Below, one piece after another: positions 23,218 to 30,670 of a DNA stretch of 30,670 bases. Within the stretch, counting starts at the first letter, position 1; every line of letters starts with the position of its first letter. Origin of the DNA: JAWLGW01 sp964569055 (GTDB lineage Bacteria; Planctomycetota; J058); assembly GCA_964569055.1 (NCBI GenBank), contig CAZMSZ010000045.1, forward strand, positions 1 through 30,670, given 5' to 3'. The position numbers and the translations under genes were made by a program. The notes beneath the pieces are model-generated. The model made no database searches. It was not told where the DNA came from and saw only the letters and a list, made by a program, of their open reading frames with translations.

Positions 23218-24195
23218 ATGATCGAGGAGCGCATGCGCACCGGCGCGGGCCCCGTGTGGTGCCCGCACTGCCGCAGGGAGGTCGCGCCCGAGCAGGAGGA
23301 CTGGCTGGCGTGCGCGAGGTGCCTGGCGCGGCATCACGGCGCCTGCTGGGGCGAGACGGGGCGCTGCGCGGCCTGCGATGGGGGCGCCCCCCTGGCCCGC
23401 CGCGACGCCGAGCGAGCGCTCGCGCGCGGTGAGCCGGCCGCGGTGAAGCGCGCGCCCGCCCCGGCGCGCGCGAGCGAGCTGCACGGCCTGATCCAGGGGT
23501 ACGAGCGCGCCGCCCGCCCCCCGCTGAGCGAGCGCCTCCTCGCGCTGCTCGCGTTCGTGGCGGCGGCGCCGATCGCGGCCGAGGTCCGCCTGCTGCGCCA
23601 TCTGCGCGAGAACGCCGAGGAGCTCCACCCGACCGGATCGCGCCGGGACGCCGGGCTCGAGCGCTATCGCCGTGAGGCCCTCGACGATGCCGAGCGCGGC
23701 GCGCGTCGCCGGTTGCGGGCGGCGGTCGCCGCGTTCGGAGTCGCGGTCCTCAGCGCGTTCGTGGGCGCGCTGATCGAGGCGTCGCGCGCCATGTCGTTCG
23801 ACTCGGACGAGGCGTTCGTCGGGCTGGTCGGCGCGGCCATCGCGATCTGGGTGATCGCCCACTGGACGCTGCTCCCGCTGCACTGGGGCGCGGTCCGCGC
23901 CCACGAGGCGCGCCAGCTCTACCTCGGGCTCCTCGAACGCGGCGTGGAGGAGCAGCGGGCGGGCAGGCTCCTGGGCGAGCACGCCGCGGCCTGGCGAGGG
24001 GCGGGGACCAAGCTCTTCGTGGGCACGGTGCTCGTCCACCTGCTCCCGCTCCTCACGCTCCCGGTCGTGTTGCCGGCGTGGTTCGCCTACGCCTTCAAGA
24101 GCCTGCTCGCGCTCCACGAGGAGCGCGAGGCGACCGCCGCGGAGCTCGACCCGCGCCGGCGTCCGCGCGGACCGGCCCTGCGGCCGGAGCGCTAG
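23218..24195 (+). CDS. RING-like zinc-finger membrane protein, copy 1
   Basis: The 325-residue protein begins with a Cys/His cluster in a RING-like (Prok-RING type) layout: C15-x2-C18, C32-x2-C35, H39/H40, C43, C50-x2-C53, with the characteristic ARHHGACWGETGRCAACD. A basic linker follows, then a helical part with RYRREALDDAERGARRR. Hydrophobic segments lie at about residues 100-120, 165-185, 200-222 and 260-285, with HEARQLYLGLLERGVEEQ between them. It is a clear paralogue of the next gene, and even the upstream leader is similar. Prokaryotic RING-like domains have been linked to ubiquitin-like and signalling systems, but no such partner is present here. The function is unknown. Confidence 0.8.
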   Translation: MIEERMRTGAGPVWCPHCRREVAPEQEDWLACARCLARHHGACWGETGRCAACDGGAPLARRDAERALARGEPAAVKRAPAPARASELHGLIQGYERAARPPLSERLLALLAFVAAAPIAAEVRLLRHLRENAEELHPTGSRRDAGLERYRREALDDAERGARRRLRAAVAAFGVAVLSAFVGALIEASRAMSFDSDEAFVGLVGAAIAIWVIAHWTLLPLHWGAVRAHEARQLYLGLLERGVEEQRAGRLLGEHAAAWRGAGTKLFVGTVLVHLLPLLTLPVVLPAWFAYAFKSLLALHEEREATAAELDPRRRPRGPALRPER

Positions 24196-24211
24196 CGACG
24201 GGCCAGCGCGA

Positions 24212-24229
24212 CCTGGCGCCTGCGCCGGG
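24212..24229 (+). other. Hairpin between the two RING-like paralogues
   Basis: CCTGGCG-CCTG-CGCCGGG can form a 7-bp stem with one G-U pair in the 56-bp gap. It could weaken read-through. There is no U tract. Confidence 0.25.
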
Positions 24230-24251
24230 GGCGAGCGAGGATCGGCGGACC

Positions 24252-25256
24252 ATGGTCGAGGAGCGCATTCGCACCGTCCCGAGCCCCCTCCGCTGTCCGT
24301 ACTGCCACGAGCAGGTCGCGCTCGAGCGCGAGGACTGGCTGGCGTGCGCCGGCTGCCTGGCGCGCCACCACGGCGCCTGCTGGGGCGAGGCGGGGCGCTG
24401 CGCGGCCTGCGACGGGACCGCCACCCTGACGCGCCGCGACGCGGAGCGAGCGCTCGCGCACGGCGAGCCGGCGGTGGACGAGCAGGGCGACGTCCCGCTC
24501 GACGAGGAGCGGGCGAGCGAGCTCCGCCGCCTGATCCGGGCGCACGAGCGCAGCAACACGCGCTCGGTGCTCGACTACGTGTTCGCGCCGTTGACGCTGA
24601 TGGCGGCGGCGCCGATCGCGGCCGAGCTCCGCCTCCTGCGGCACCTGCGGGACAACGCCGATGAGCTCGACCCAGGCGGGCTGCGCGGCGACGCGGACAC
24701 GCGGCGCTACCGCCGCGAGGCGCTCGACGACGCCGGGCGCGGCGCGCGGCGCCGGGTGGCCAGCGCGGTGGGCGCCTTCCTCGTCGCGTCCGGGCTCGCG
24801 CTCACCGGGACGGTGATCCTGACGACCCTGGCGCTGGGCGATGGCGACTCACACGATGCGTTCGCCGCGATGATCAGCCTCGCGATCGGGCTGTGGCTGG
24901 TCACCCAGTGGACGCTGCTGACGCTCCACTGGCGCGCGGTGCGCAACCACGAGGCGCGCCAGCTGTACCTCGGCCTCCTCGACCGCGGGGTCGAGGAGGA
25001 GCAGGCCAAGCGCCTCCTGGCCGAGCACGCCGCCGCCTGGCAGCAGGCAGGCTTCAAGACCGCGGTGGGCACCCTGCTCGCGCACCTGCTCCCGTTCCCC
25101 ACGTTTCCGATCGGGCTGCCGTTCTGGCTGGCCTACGCCTTCAAGAGCCAGCTCACGCTCCACGAGGAGCGCGAGGCGACCACCTCGGAGCTCCACCCGC
25201 GCCGGCGCCCGCGCAAGCCGGGCGCTACTGCGGAAGCGGGACCAGGCGCACCGTGA
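24252..25256 (+). CDS. RING-like zinc-finger membrane protein, copy 2
   Basis: The 334-residue protein is a paralogue of its upstream neighbour. The Cys/His positions are identical (C15, C18, C32, C35, H40, C43, C50, C53), and shared blocks include APIAAELRLLRHLR, RRYRREALDDA, NHEARQLYLGLLDRGVEEEQ and the membrane segment before AYAFKSQLTLHEEREAT. The linker and first hydrophobic region have diverged most. Start ATG at 24252 follows a GAGGATCGGCGGACC leader similar to that of copy 1. The last 32 bp overlap, in convergent orientation, the 3' end of the ybbR-like gene. The function is unknown. Confidence 0.8.
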   Translation: MVEERIRTVPSPLRCPYCHEQVALEREDWLACAGCLARHHGACWGEAGRCAACDGTATLTRRDAERALAHGEPAVDEQGDVPLDEERASELRRLIRAHERSNTRSVLDYVFAPLTLMAAAPIAAELRLLRHLRDNADELDPGGLRGDADTRRYRREALDDAGRGARRRVASAVGAFLVASGLALTGTVILTTLALGDGDSHDAFAAMISLAIGLWLVTQWTLLTLHWRAVRNHEARQLYLGLLDRGVEEEQAKRLLAEHAAAWQQAGFKTAVGTLLAHLLPFPTFPIGLPFWLAYAFKSQLTLHEEREATTSELHPRRRPRKPGATAEAGPGAP

Positions 25257-26331
25257 GCGTCCGCTTCTCGAGGTACTCCAGCCCCGCGGGGAGGCCGGAG
25301 ACCTCGATCGAGAGGTGGTCCTGGATCGGCTTGCTGGGGCTGCTGGTCCCGAGCAGCTCGACGTCGCTCACGTAGGCGACGGGGAGGTTCGTCTCGAACT
25401 GCCCGAGCAGGCGGGCGCGATCGAGCTGGTTCTTGAGCGACTCCAGCGTCTTCTCGGGACCGGCGATCTTGAGCTTGCACAGCCAGCCGCCGACCGCCTC
25501 GATCCGGAACGGGAGGCCCGACATGGACACGGTGGCGTCGCGCGCCGGGCCGGGCACGAGCGGGAGCGAGCCGGCGCCGGGGGTGGGGCGCACCGAGCCG
25601 GGCGCGGTGCGCAGGAGCTGGACGGGGAACTCGATCTCGCGCTCCACGACCTCGGGCAGGATCTCGACCCGCACCTGCACCCGCTGCCCGGCCGAGACCC
25701 CGTCGGGGCAGCGGACCGCGCGCTCGATCGTGAACGTCTCCTGGGCGCCGGCGAGGTCGATCGGGTCGGTCGGGTAGGGCCGGTTGGGGTCGCGCCCGAG
25801 GGTCTGGGCGGGCCCGCGCACCACCACGCGCCGCGGGGTCACCCGGACCTCGCCCAGGCGGTGGCCGGGGGCGGGGCTGCCGAGCACCTCGCCCGGCGCG
25901 ACCCACCGCTCGGCCTCGATCACGCGCTGCAGCTCGAGCCGGAGCTGGCCCGGGTGGGTCTCGATCACCTCGAGCGGCTTGGAGACGGCGATCCAGGCCT
26001 TGGGGTCGATGAGGACGAAGCCGGCCTCGAGGTGGCGCTGGATCGTCTCGGGGCGGAGGGCGGTCAGGGCGAACCGCCCGCGCAGGCGCGCCTGGCTCAG
26101 CCGGTCCACCTGCTCCTTGGGCCCGCGGACGGTGACCGAGATCAGGTCGTTGAGCACCAGCCGGCCCTGGGAGGAGGGCGTGCCCTCGTACGACACGATC
26201 AGCCCCGGCGGCACCTCGACCTCGAAGTCGATCTGCGCCGTGTCGACCGTGCTCATCTGGGCGCCCACCGCGCACCAGATCAGGATCGAGAAGCACAGCG
26301 CCAGCAGCGCGTTGAGGAGGTGGCTCCTCAC
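25225..26331 (-). CDS. cdaR: YbbR/CdaR-like protein
   Basis: The 368-residue protein has one N-terminal membrane helix (residues 5-25, LLNALLALCFSILIWCAVG) followed by repeated YbbR-type beta domains outside the membrane, seen as VTVRGPKEQVDRLSQARLRG, RVVVRGPAQTLGRDP and KIAGPEKTLESLKNQLDRAR. CdaR proteins bind and tune the diadenylate cyclase CdaA. The GTG start at 26331 overlaps the cdaA stop by 4 bp, the classical cdaA-cdaR pairing. glmM, often next in this cluster, is absent, and the 3' end instead overlaps the convergent RING-like gene by 32 bp. Confidence 0.88.
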   Translation of the reverse strand: MRSHLLNALLALCFSILIWCAVGAQMSTVDTAQIDFEVEVPPGLIVSYEGTPSSQGRLVLNDLISVTVRGPKEQVDRLSQARLRGRFALTALRPETIQRHLEAGFVLIDPKAWIAVSKPLEVIETHPGQLRLELQRVIEAERWVAPGEVLGSPAPGHRLGEVRVTPRRVVVRGPAQTLGRDPNRPYPTDPIDLAGAQETFTIERAVRCPDGVSAGQRVQVRVEILPEVVEREIEFPVQLLRTAPGSVRPTPGAGSLPLVPGPARDATVSMSGLPFRIEAVGGWLCKLKIAGPEKTLESLKNQLDRARLLGQFETNLPVAYVSDVELLGTSSPSKPIQDHLSIEVSGLPAGLEYLEKRTLTVRLVPLPQ

Positions 26332-27233
26332 TGGGTCACCTTCCTGCGCACGATGCGGGTCGTGACCTTGGCGGGCGGAATGACGGGCCGCTGCGAGGAC
26401 GGGTCGATCGTCGGCCCGGGCTCCTCCAGCGCCGCCTGCTCGGCGGCCGGCGGCGGCTCCTCGGGGGGCATGAGGTAGTGCTGCTCGAGCATGGCCACCA
26501 GCGCCTCGCGGTCGAGCTCGCGGTGCAGGCGCCCGCCCTCGGCGAACGAGATCGTGCCGGTCTCCTCGGACACGATCACGACCATGGCGTCCTCGGCCTC
26601 GCTCAGGCCGATCCCGGCGCGGTGGCGCGTGCCGAGCGACTTGGGGACCGCGGGGTTGTCGGTCAGCGGGAGGAAGCAGCCCGCGGCCGCCAGGCGCCCC
26701 TTCTGAATGATCACCGCGCCGTCGTGCAGCGGGGTGCCCACGTAGAAGATCGTGCGCAACAGCTCGGCCCGCACCTCGGCGTCGGTCACGGTGCCGCTGG
26801 CCACGTACTCCTTGAGGCTGTCCTCGCGCTCGATCGCGATCAGCGCCCCGATCTTGGCCTTGGAGAGCTTGGCGGCCGCCGTGGCGACCTCCTCCACGAC
26901 CTCGCGATCGGGGACCTCGCCGGCGAAGAAGCGCGGGATCTTGAGCGCCAGCCCGCGCCGCAGCTCGGGCTGGAAGATCACCACCAGCGCGATCACCGAC
27001 GCCTGGAAGATCGCGTCGAGCACCATGATCAGGCGCTTGAGCTCGCCGCCGGGGTACTCCAGCGCCAGGGTGCGCAGCGTGATGTAGGCGATCGCCAGCA
27101 CCCCGCCCAGGATCTTGAGCATGCCCTCCCCGCGCGTGCCGCGCAGGACGGTGAGCAGCAGGAAGATCAGCAGCGCGAGGACGATCACCTCGGGGACGTT
27201 CTCGAGCCGGAAGTTGGTCAGCTCACGCCACAC
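26328..27233 (-). CDS. cdaA: Diadenylate cyclase CdaA
   Basis: The 301-residue protein has three N-terminal membrane helices (about residues 15-32, 38-58 and 75-93) and a DAC domain. The domain contains the catalytic motif LHDGAVII (DGA at about 171-173) and GTRHRAGIGLSE (RHR at about 202). It makes cyclic di-AMP from two ATP; c-di-AMP commonly governs potassium, osmotic and wall homeostasis. A P/E-rich tail of about 55 residues follows the domain. The GTG start at 27233 has GGGAGG upstream and overlaps the folP end by 11 bp. It is coupled to the ybbR-like regulator gene. Confidence 0.95.
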   Translation of the reverse strand: MWRELTNFRLENVPEVIVLALLIFLLLTVLRGTRGEGMLKILGGVLAIAYITLRTLALEYPGGELKRLIMVLDAIFQASVIALVVIFQPELRRGLALKIPRFFAGEVPDREVVEEVATAAAKLSKAKIGALIAIEREDSLKEYVASGTVTDAEVRAELLRTIFYVGTPLHDGAVIIQKGRLAAAGCFLPLTDNPAVPKSLGTRHRAGIGLSEAEDAMVVIVSEETGTISFAEGGRLHRELDREALVAMLEQHYLMPPEEPPPAAEQAALEEPGPTIDPSSQRPVIPPAKVTTRIVRRKVTQ

Positions 27234-28116
27234 GAGGAGCCTCCCCGGCGGCGGTCGCGATCCGCCAGGCGACTTGCAGCGCGTCCGCGGTGGGCCGAAC
27301 GTCGTGGGTGCGGAGCAGCCGGGCGCCGGCCAGCGCGGCCCAGGTGGCCGCGCCGAGCCCGGCGAACAGCCGATCGTCGACGGGGCGCCCGCCCAGGAGG
27401 GCGCCCAGGAACGCCTTGCGCGACAGGCCCACGACCACCGGCCCGAGCGCCGTCAGCCGGTCGAGGTGGCGCAGCAGCGCGAGGTTGTGCTCGAGGGTCT
27501 TGCCGAAGCCGATCCCGGGGTCGACCAGGACCGCGCCCGGGTCGACGCCGGCCGCCTGGGCCCGGGCGCGCGCGGCCGCCAGCGCGGCGTGCACCTCGCC
27601 GACCACGTCGTCGTAGCGGGGCCGCTGCTGCATGGTGGCGGGCTCACCCTGAATGTGGCCGACGATCAGCGCCGCGCCCGCCTCGGCGCAGGCCTCGGCG
27701 AGCGCCGGCTCGGCCAGGCACGAGATGTCGTTCACCAGCGCCGCGCCCGCCGCGAGCGCCTCGCGCGCGACCTCCGCCTTGCGCGTGTCGATCGAGATCG
27801 GCGCGCGCACGCCGGCGGCGCGCAGGGCCTCGAGCACCGGCAGCACGCGGGCCAGCTCGTCGCGGGCGGAGACCGCCGCCGCCCCGGGGCGGGTCGACTC
27901 GCCGCCCACGTCGAGCACCGCCGCGCCGTCGGCGACCATCTGGGCGCCGGCCGCCGCGGCGCGCGCCGGGTCGAGGTGTCGCCCGCCGTCGGAGAAGGAG
28001 TCGGGCGTGGCGTTGAGCACGCCCATCACCCGCGGCGCCGAGAGGTCGAGCCGCAGCCCGTGCGCGAGCGGGACGTGCAGCGGCGCGCGCGCTGGTTCGC
28101 TCACGGGCGCGCTCAC
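27223..28116 (-). CDS. folP: Dihydropteroate synthase
   Basis: The 297-residue protein carries the FolP signatures: VMGVLNATPDSFSDGG (about 30-45), DVGGESTRPGA, ISIDTRKAEVAREAL with ALVNDIS, DPGIGFGKTLEHNLALL and VGLSRKAFLGALLGG. It joins p-aminobenzoate to the pterin diphosphate in folate synthesis. The usual MHMQG motif reads VGHIQGEPATMQ. The GTG start at 28116 overlaps the birA stop (GTGA). The frame stays open far upstream, but that sequence is Arg/Gly-rich shadow of birA. folP before cdaA is a known gene order. Confidence 0.93.
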   Translation of the reverse strand: MSAPVSEPARAPLHVPLAHGLRLDLSAPRVMGVLNATPDSFSDGGRHLDPARAAAAGAQMVADGAAVLDVGGESTRPGAAAVSARDELARVLPVLEALRAAGVRAPISIDTRKAEVAREALAAGAALVNDISCLAEPALAEACAEAGAALIVGHIQGEPATMQQRPRYDDVVGEVHAALAAARARAQAAGVDPGAVLVDPGIGFGKTLEHNLALLRHLDRLTALGPVVVGLSRKAFLGALLGGRPVDDRLFAGLGAATWAALAGARLLRTHDVRPTADALQVAWRIATAAGEAPRVA

Positions 28117-28922
28117 TTGGGTCCCATCCCCTCGACCTCGCCGGCCACCACCACGGTGCGCGTGCCGTCCTCGCGCTCGAGCACCAGGCCCCCCGTCGCG
28201 TTCAGCCCGCTGGCGATCCCGGTCACCTGTTGGTCGGCCGTCAGCCGCACCCGCACCGGCTTGCCGAGCAGCGGCATGCGCGCGCAGGCCACCGCCAGGA
28301 TCGTGGCCCCTCCGCCCCGACGCACCGACAGGTAGTGCCCTTCGAAGTGGCGCACGAACGCGGCGAGGAGCGCGGCGGGGTCGGGCCCGCTGGCCAGCTC
28401 CGCGAGCGAGGCCGCCACGCCCGCGAGCTCGGCTCCGAGCGCCTCGGGGGGGGTGGCCGCGTTGATCCCCACCCCGAGCACGATCCGCGGGCCGGCGTCG
28501 TCGCGGGTCATCTCGCCCAGGATTCCGGCCACCTTGCGCCCGTCGAGCATCACGTCGTTGGGCCACTTCAGCTCGGCCCGCAGCCCGGTCACCTCCTCGA
28601 TCGCCTCCGCCGCGGCCAGGCCGCCGAGCAGCGTCACCGGCAGCCGCCGTAGCATGGCGTCGTCGGGCCGGAGCACGAGCGAGAAGTACAGCCCGCCGGG
28701 GGGCGAGGCCCACACCCGCCCGTGTCGACCGCGGCCCGCGTCCTGCTCGCGCGCCACGACCAGGGTCCCCTCGGGCGCGCCGGCCGCGGCGAGCTCGGCG
28801 GCGCGGTCGTTGGTGGAGCCGATCCGCGCGTGCAGCTCGAGCGGGGCGTCGTTGGCGCCCACGAGGCCGCGGCCGGCCACTGCCTGGCGCACCGCCGCCT
28901 CGTCGAGCTGGATGGGACTCAC
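28113..28922 (-). CDS. birA: Biotin-[acetyl-CoA carboxylase] ligase, monofunctional
   Basis: The 269-residue protein has the biotin ligase core: HARIGSTNDRA, GRGRHGRVWASPPGGLYFSL (residues 63-82), LKWPNDVMLDGRKVAGILGE (118-137), GVGINAATPP, and the C-terminal SH3-like domain ending VVVAGEVEGM. It activates biotin with ATP and attaches it to carboxylase lysines. No N-terminal HTH is present, so it should not act as a repressor. I chose the GTG at 28922, with GGAG six bases upstream. ATG codons at 28961 and 28985 are alternatives but lack such a site. The gene starts the minus-strand birA-folP-cdaA-ybbR run. Confidence 0.93.
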   Translation of the reverse strand: MSPIQLDEAAVRQAVAGRGLVGANDAPLELHARIGSTNDRAAELAAAGAPEGTLVVAREQDAGRGRHGRVWASPPGGLYFSLVLRPDDAMLRRLPVTLLGGLAAAEAIEEVTGLRAELKWPNDVMLDGRKVAGILGEMTRDDAGPRIVLGVGINAATPPEALGAELAGVAASLAELASGPDPAALLAAFVRHFEGHYLSVRRGGGATILAVACARMPLLGKPVRVRLTADQQVTGIASGLNATGGLVLEREDGTRTVVVAGEVEGMGPK

Positions 28923-28989
28923 CTGCGTCTCCGCGCCGCTGGAGCCCGACCTGCCCGCCATCGGCCGGTGCCGCCGTTCGCGCATGCAG

Positions 28990-28995
28990 AAGATA
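28990..28995 (-). promoter_or_regulatory. Candidate -10 element TATCTT for birA
   Basis: On the minus strand GCTATCTT lies 67 bp before the chosen GTG, and only 4 bp before the ATG at 28985, which would then not be transcribed in full. The same hexamer precedes the TRAP operon. No clear -35 is seen. Confidence 0.3.
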
Positions 28996-29097
28996 GCAGA
29001 TCCGTCCGTCGACCGGGCGGCCGCGGATCGAAACGTGCGAAGGAGGCCGCTCCTGCGCCCATGGCGCCCGTTCGGATCGCGTGCACGAGGGCCGGCC

Positions 29098-29126
29098 TTG
29101 CCAAGCGTTGGGGCTTCCGATAGGGT
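29098..29126 (+). promoter_or_regulatory. Promoter candidate for pspA: TTGCCA-17 bp-TAGGGT
   Basis: TTGCCA at 29098-29103 matches the -35 consensus at 5 of 6 positions and is 17 bp from TAGGGT (29121-29126), a weaker -10. It is the best -35/-10 pair in the window and lies in the 300-bp divergent gap between birA and pspA. Transcription would start about 90 bp before the pspA ATG. Confidence 0.45.
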
Positions 29127-29222
29127 CGCGCCGGGTCGACTTCGCGCGCGGCGCGCTCGTGACGCTCCGTGGCAAGCGCGCCCACCGGCGGGTCGGCGCA
29201 GGCGCCAGGGGGACCTCGAACC

Positions 29223-29957
29223 ATGTGGGCACGGTTCAAGCGGCTGATCCGCTCGATCATCGGCTGGTTCATCGAGCTCGGGGAGGACCCCGAGCTGATC
29301 CTCAAGCAGAACATCCGCGACCTGCAGGAGCAGGTGCCGCAGATCAACGAGAACCTCGCCATGGTCAAGGCGCAGGTCACGCTGGTCGAGCGGGACCTCG
29401 CCAAGCTGAAGGAGCGCGAGGCGGACCTGACCTCGAAGATCAAGGCCGCGCTCAAGAACGAGCGGCGCGACATCGCGCTCAACTACGCGACCACCCTCGA
29501 GGAGGTCCGCCGTGAGAAGGCCCAGCAGGAGAAGCAGCTGCAGGTCGCGCAGCAGACCTTCCAGAAGGCCGAGGCCGCGCGGAAGATGTTCCTCAAGCAG
29601 ATCGAGGAGAAGATCGCCCAGGCGAACAAGGCGCTCAGCGCCAAGCGGCAGGCCGACTGGCAGGGCAAGGTCGCCGACGCCATGCAGTCGTTCAGCGCCT
29701 ACGGCGTGGACGCGACGCACGACGAGATGATCGAGCAGATCGAGCGCGACGCGGCCAAGGCCGAGGCGAAGCTCGACATGGCGGTCGACTCGGTGGGCGG
29801 GGTCGACCAGTTCAACATCGAGCAGGAGGCCAAGCAGCTCCAGGCCAACGAGACCCTGGCGCAGTTCGAGCGCGAGCTCGGCCTGGCGGACATCTCGGCC
29901 CCGCCCGCGGCGACCGCCGAGAAGGAGAAGACCCTCGGCGAGCGGGAGCGCGCGTAG
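29223..29957 (+). CDS. pspA: PspA/IM30 family membrane-stress protein
   Basis: The 244-residue protein is almost fully helical. An N-terminal amphipathic helix (MWARFKRLIRSIIGWFIE) is followed by the family's long coiled coil with DPELILKQNIRDLQEQVPQI, and then more helices. PspA proteins belong to the ESCRT-III superfamily and polymerise on damaged inner membranes. The last 20 residues (PPAATAEKEKTLGERERA) are a disordered tail. The length is near the family norm. I chose the ATG at 29223; an open frame extends upstream without family-like sequence. No pspF, pspB or pspC is nearby. Confidence 0.93.
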   Translation: MWARFKRLIRSIIGWFIELGEDPELILKQNIRDLQEQVPQINENLAMVKAQVTLVERDLAKLKEREADLTSKIKAALKNERRDIALNYATTLEEVRREKAQQEKQLQVAQQTFQKAEAARKMFLKQIEEKIAQANKALSAKRQADWQGKVADAMQSFSAYGVDATHDEMIEQIERDAAKAEAKLDMAVDSVGGVDQFNIEQEAKQLQANETLAQFERELGLADISAPPAATAEKEKTLGERERA

Positions 29958-29973
29958 CGGCCCGTCGGCGCCC

Positions 29974-30576
29974 GTGACCCGCGAAGCGCTCCTGTGGGTG
30001 GTCCGCCACGGCGAGACGGACTGGAATCGGGAGCGCCGCCTCCAGGGCCACACCGACGTGGCGCTCAACGCGACCGGCCGCGACCAGGCGGCCGAGCTCG
30101 GGGCCGAGCTGCGCGCCGAGCTGCAGGGGGCCGCCGCCCCGGCCGCGGTCTCGAGCGACCTGCTGCGCGCCCTCGAGACCGCGCGGATCCTGGCGCGGAC
30201 GCTCGGGCTCCCGACCGTGAGGGCGCGCCGCGACCTGCGCGAGCGGGGCTTCGGCGCGGCCGAGGGTCGCACCTGGGCCGAGCTCGGCGCCGAGCTCCCC
30301 CAGGCGGTGGCGGCCTACAAGAGCGGCGGCGACCGCGACGCCTTCCCCGACTGCGAGCCGTACGCGCGCTTCCGCACCCGGATCCTGCGCGCCGTCGCCG
30401 AGGTCGCCCGCGAGGCGGAGCGCGCCCTGGTCGTGACCCACGGCGGCGCCCTGCGCGTCCTCCTCGAGGAGGCGCTCGGCGCGGACAAGCAGTTCATCGT
30501 CTCGAACGCCGCCGTGTTCCGCTTCCGCTGGCGCCCGGACCGTCTGGAGCGGGTGCTGCGGTTGGAGCTCGATTAG
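29974..30576 (+). CDS. Histidine phosphatase (phosphoglycerate mutase-like) family protein
   Basis: The 200-residue protein has the branch-1 histidine phosphatase motifs: VVRHGETDWNRERRLQGHTD with nucleophile H12, SSDLLRALETARILA, the acid-donor region LRERGFGAAEGRTWAEL, and VTHGGALRVLL with the second His near residue 156. Relatives include GpmB-like phosphatases and cobalamin/alpha-ribazole phosphatase. The substrate cannot be assigned. The GTG start at 29974 lies 16 bp after the pspA stop, so the two are probably co-transcribed. Confidence 0.88.
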   Translation: MTREALLWVVRHGETDWNRERRLQGHTDVALNATGRDQAAELGAELRAELQGAAAPAAVSSDLLRALETARILARTLGLPTVRARRDLRERGFGAAEGRTWAELGAELPQAVAAYKSGGDRDAFPDCEPYARFRTRILRAVAEVAREAERALVVTHGGALRVLLEEALGADKQFIVSNAAVFRFRWRPDRLERVLRLELD

Positions 30577-30643
30577 GCGCGAGGGACGCCCGCTCGTCGG
30601 CTCGCGGCCTTCAGCTCGCAGCGGCTGGCGTCGCCCCCCCCTC

Positions 30644-30665
30644 GGCCCTCACGTCAGCGAGGGCC
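30644..30665. other. 7-bp inverted repeat at the right edge
   Basis: GGCCCTC-ACGTCAGC-GAGGGCC is a perfect 7-bp stem with an 8-nt loop, 68 bp after the phosphatase stop. It may be a terminator without a U tract, but the window ends here. Confidence 0.3.
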
Positions 30666-30670
30666 AGGGG

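Noticed and set aside
28961..28985. Earlier ATG starts for birA
   Set aside because: Neither has a ribosome-binding site, and the added residues are unlike biotin ligases. The GTG at 28922 has GGAG at proper spacing.
29061..29123. Short plus-strand frame (MAPVRIACTRAGLAKRWGFR) before pspA
   Set aside because: It has a distant AAGGAGG, but the better-supported pspA promoter lies inside it. Coding cannot be shown.

Overview
The window is about 30.7 kb of very GC-rich DNA (over 70% by eye) and is almost entirely coding. It comes from a diderm bacterium: there are inner-membrane and pseudopilin parts of a type II secretion system, lipoproteins, and a tripartite TRAP transporter with periplasmic components. 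Zinc-ribbon and RING-like membrane proteins, a Ser/Thr kinase, DUF4388 and FHA regulators and the TatT-type TRAP system fit Planctomycetota or Myxococcota best. I cannot decide between them from sequence alone. No rRNA, tRNA, CRISPR array or insertion sequence is visible, and no gene-free stretch exceeds about 300 bp.

Left region (1-7916, minus strand). In transcription order: rnpA, an enlarged yidD, a small lipoprotein and a PIN-PhoH ATPase. After a perfect 8-bp hairpin and a new -10 element come a zinc-ribbon membrane protein, gspK, a gspC-like gene, gspL and gspM. Regulators (8056-9766, plus strand): a receiver-DUF4388 response regulator and an FHA-GAF protein, overlapping by 8 bp.

Accessory region (9768-13434). 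A trypsin-like peptidase without a signal peptide is divergent from a 911-residue protein with HTH, NACHT ATPase, helical region and formylglycine-generating-enzyme-like (FGE) domain. This resembles bacterial NLR-type conflict or defence proteins. The shared intergenic region holds three helically phased CCGGGA repeats. It is the best candidate for an undescribed system here. A transmembrane Ser/Thr kinase follows, convergent with the NACHT gene.

Transport region (15594-23156, plus strand). A small charged protein, a TatT lipoprotein, a DctP binding protein, DctQ, a very enlarged DctM (IPT domain, extra Ig-like and coiled-coil domain) and a GlcD-type FAD dehydrogenase form one probable operon. 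TatT and DctM end in the same unusual GDWG-repeat tail. DctP has Trp where the family's ligand-binding Arg is expected.

Right region. Two tandem RING-like membrane paralogues (23218-25256) converge on a minus-strand birA-folP-cdaA-ybbR cluster for biotin transfer, folate and cyclic di-AMP. A divergent pspA and a histidine phosphatase gene close the window. GTG starts and 4-bp GTGA stop/start overlaps recur, so translational coupling is common. Functions are predictions from motifs read by eye; no database search was run.
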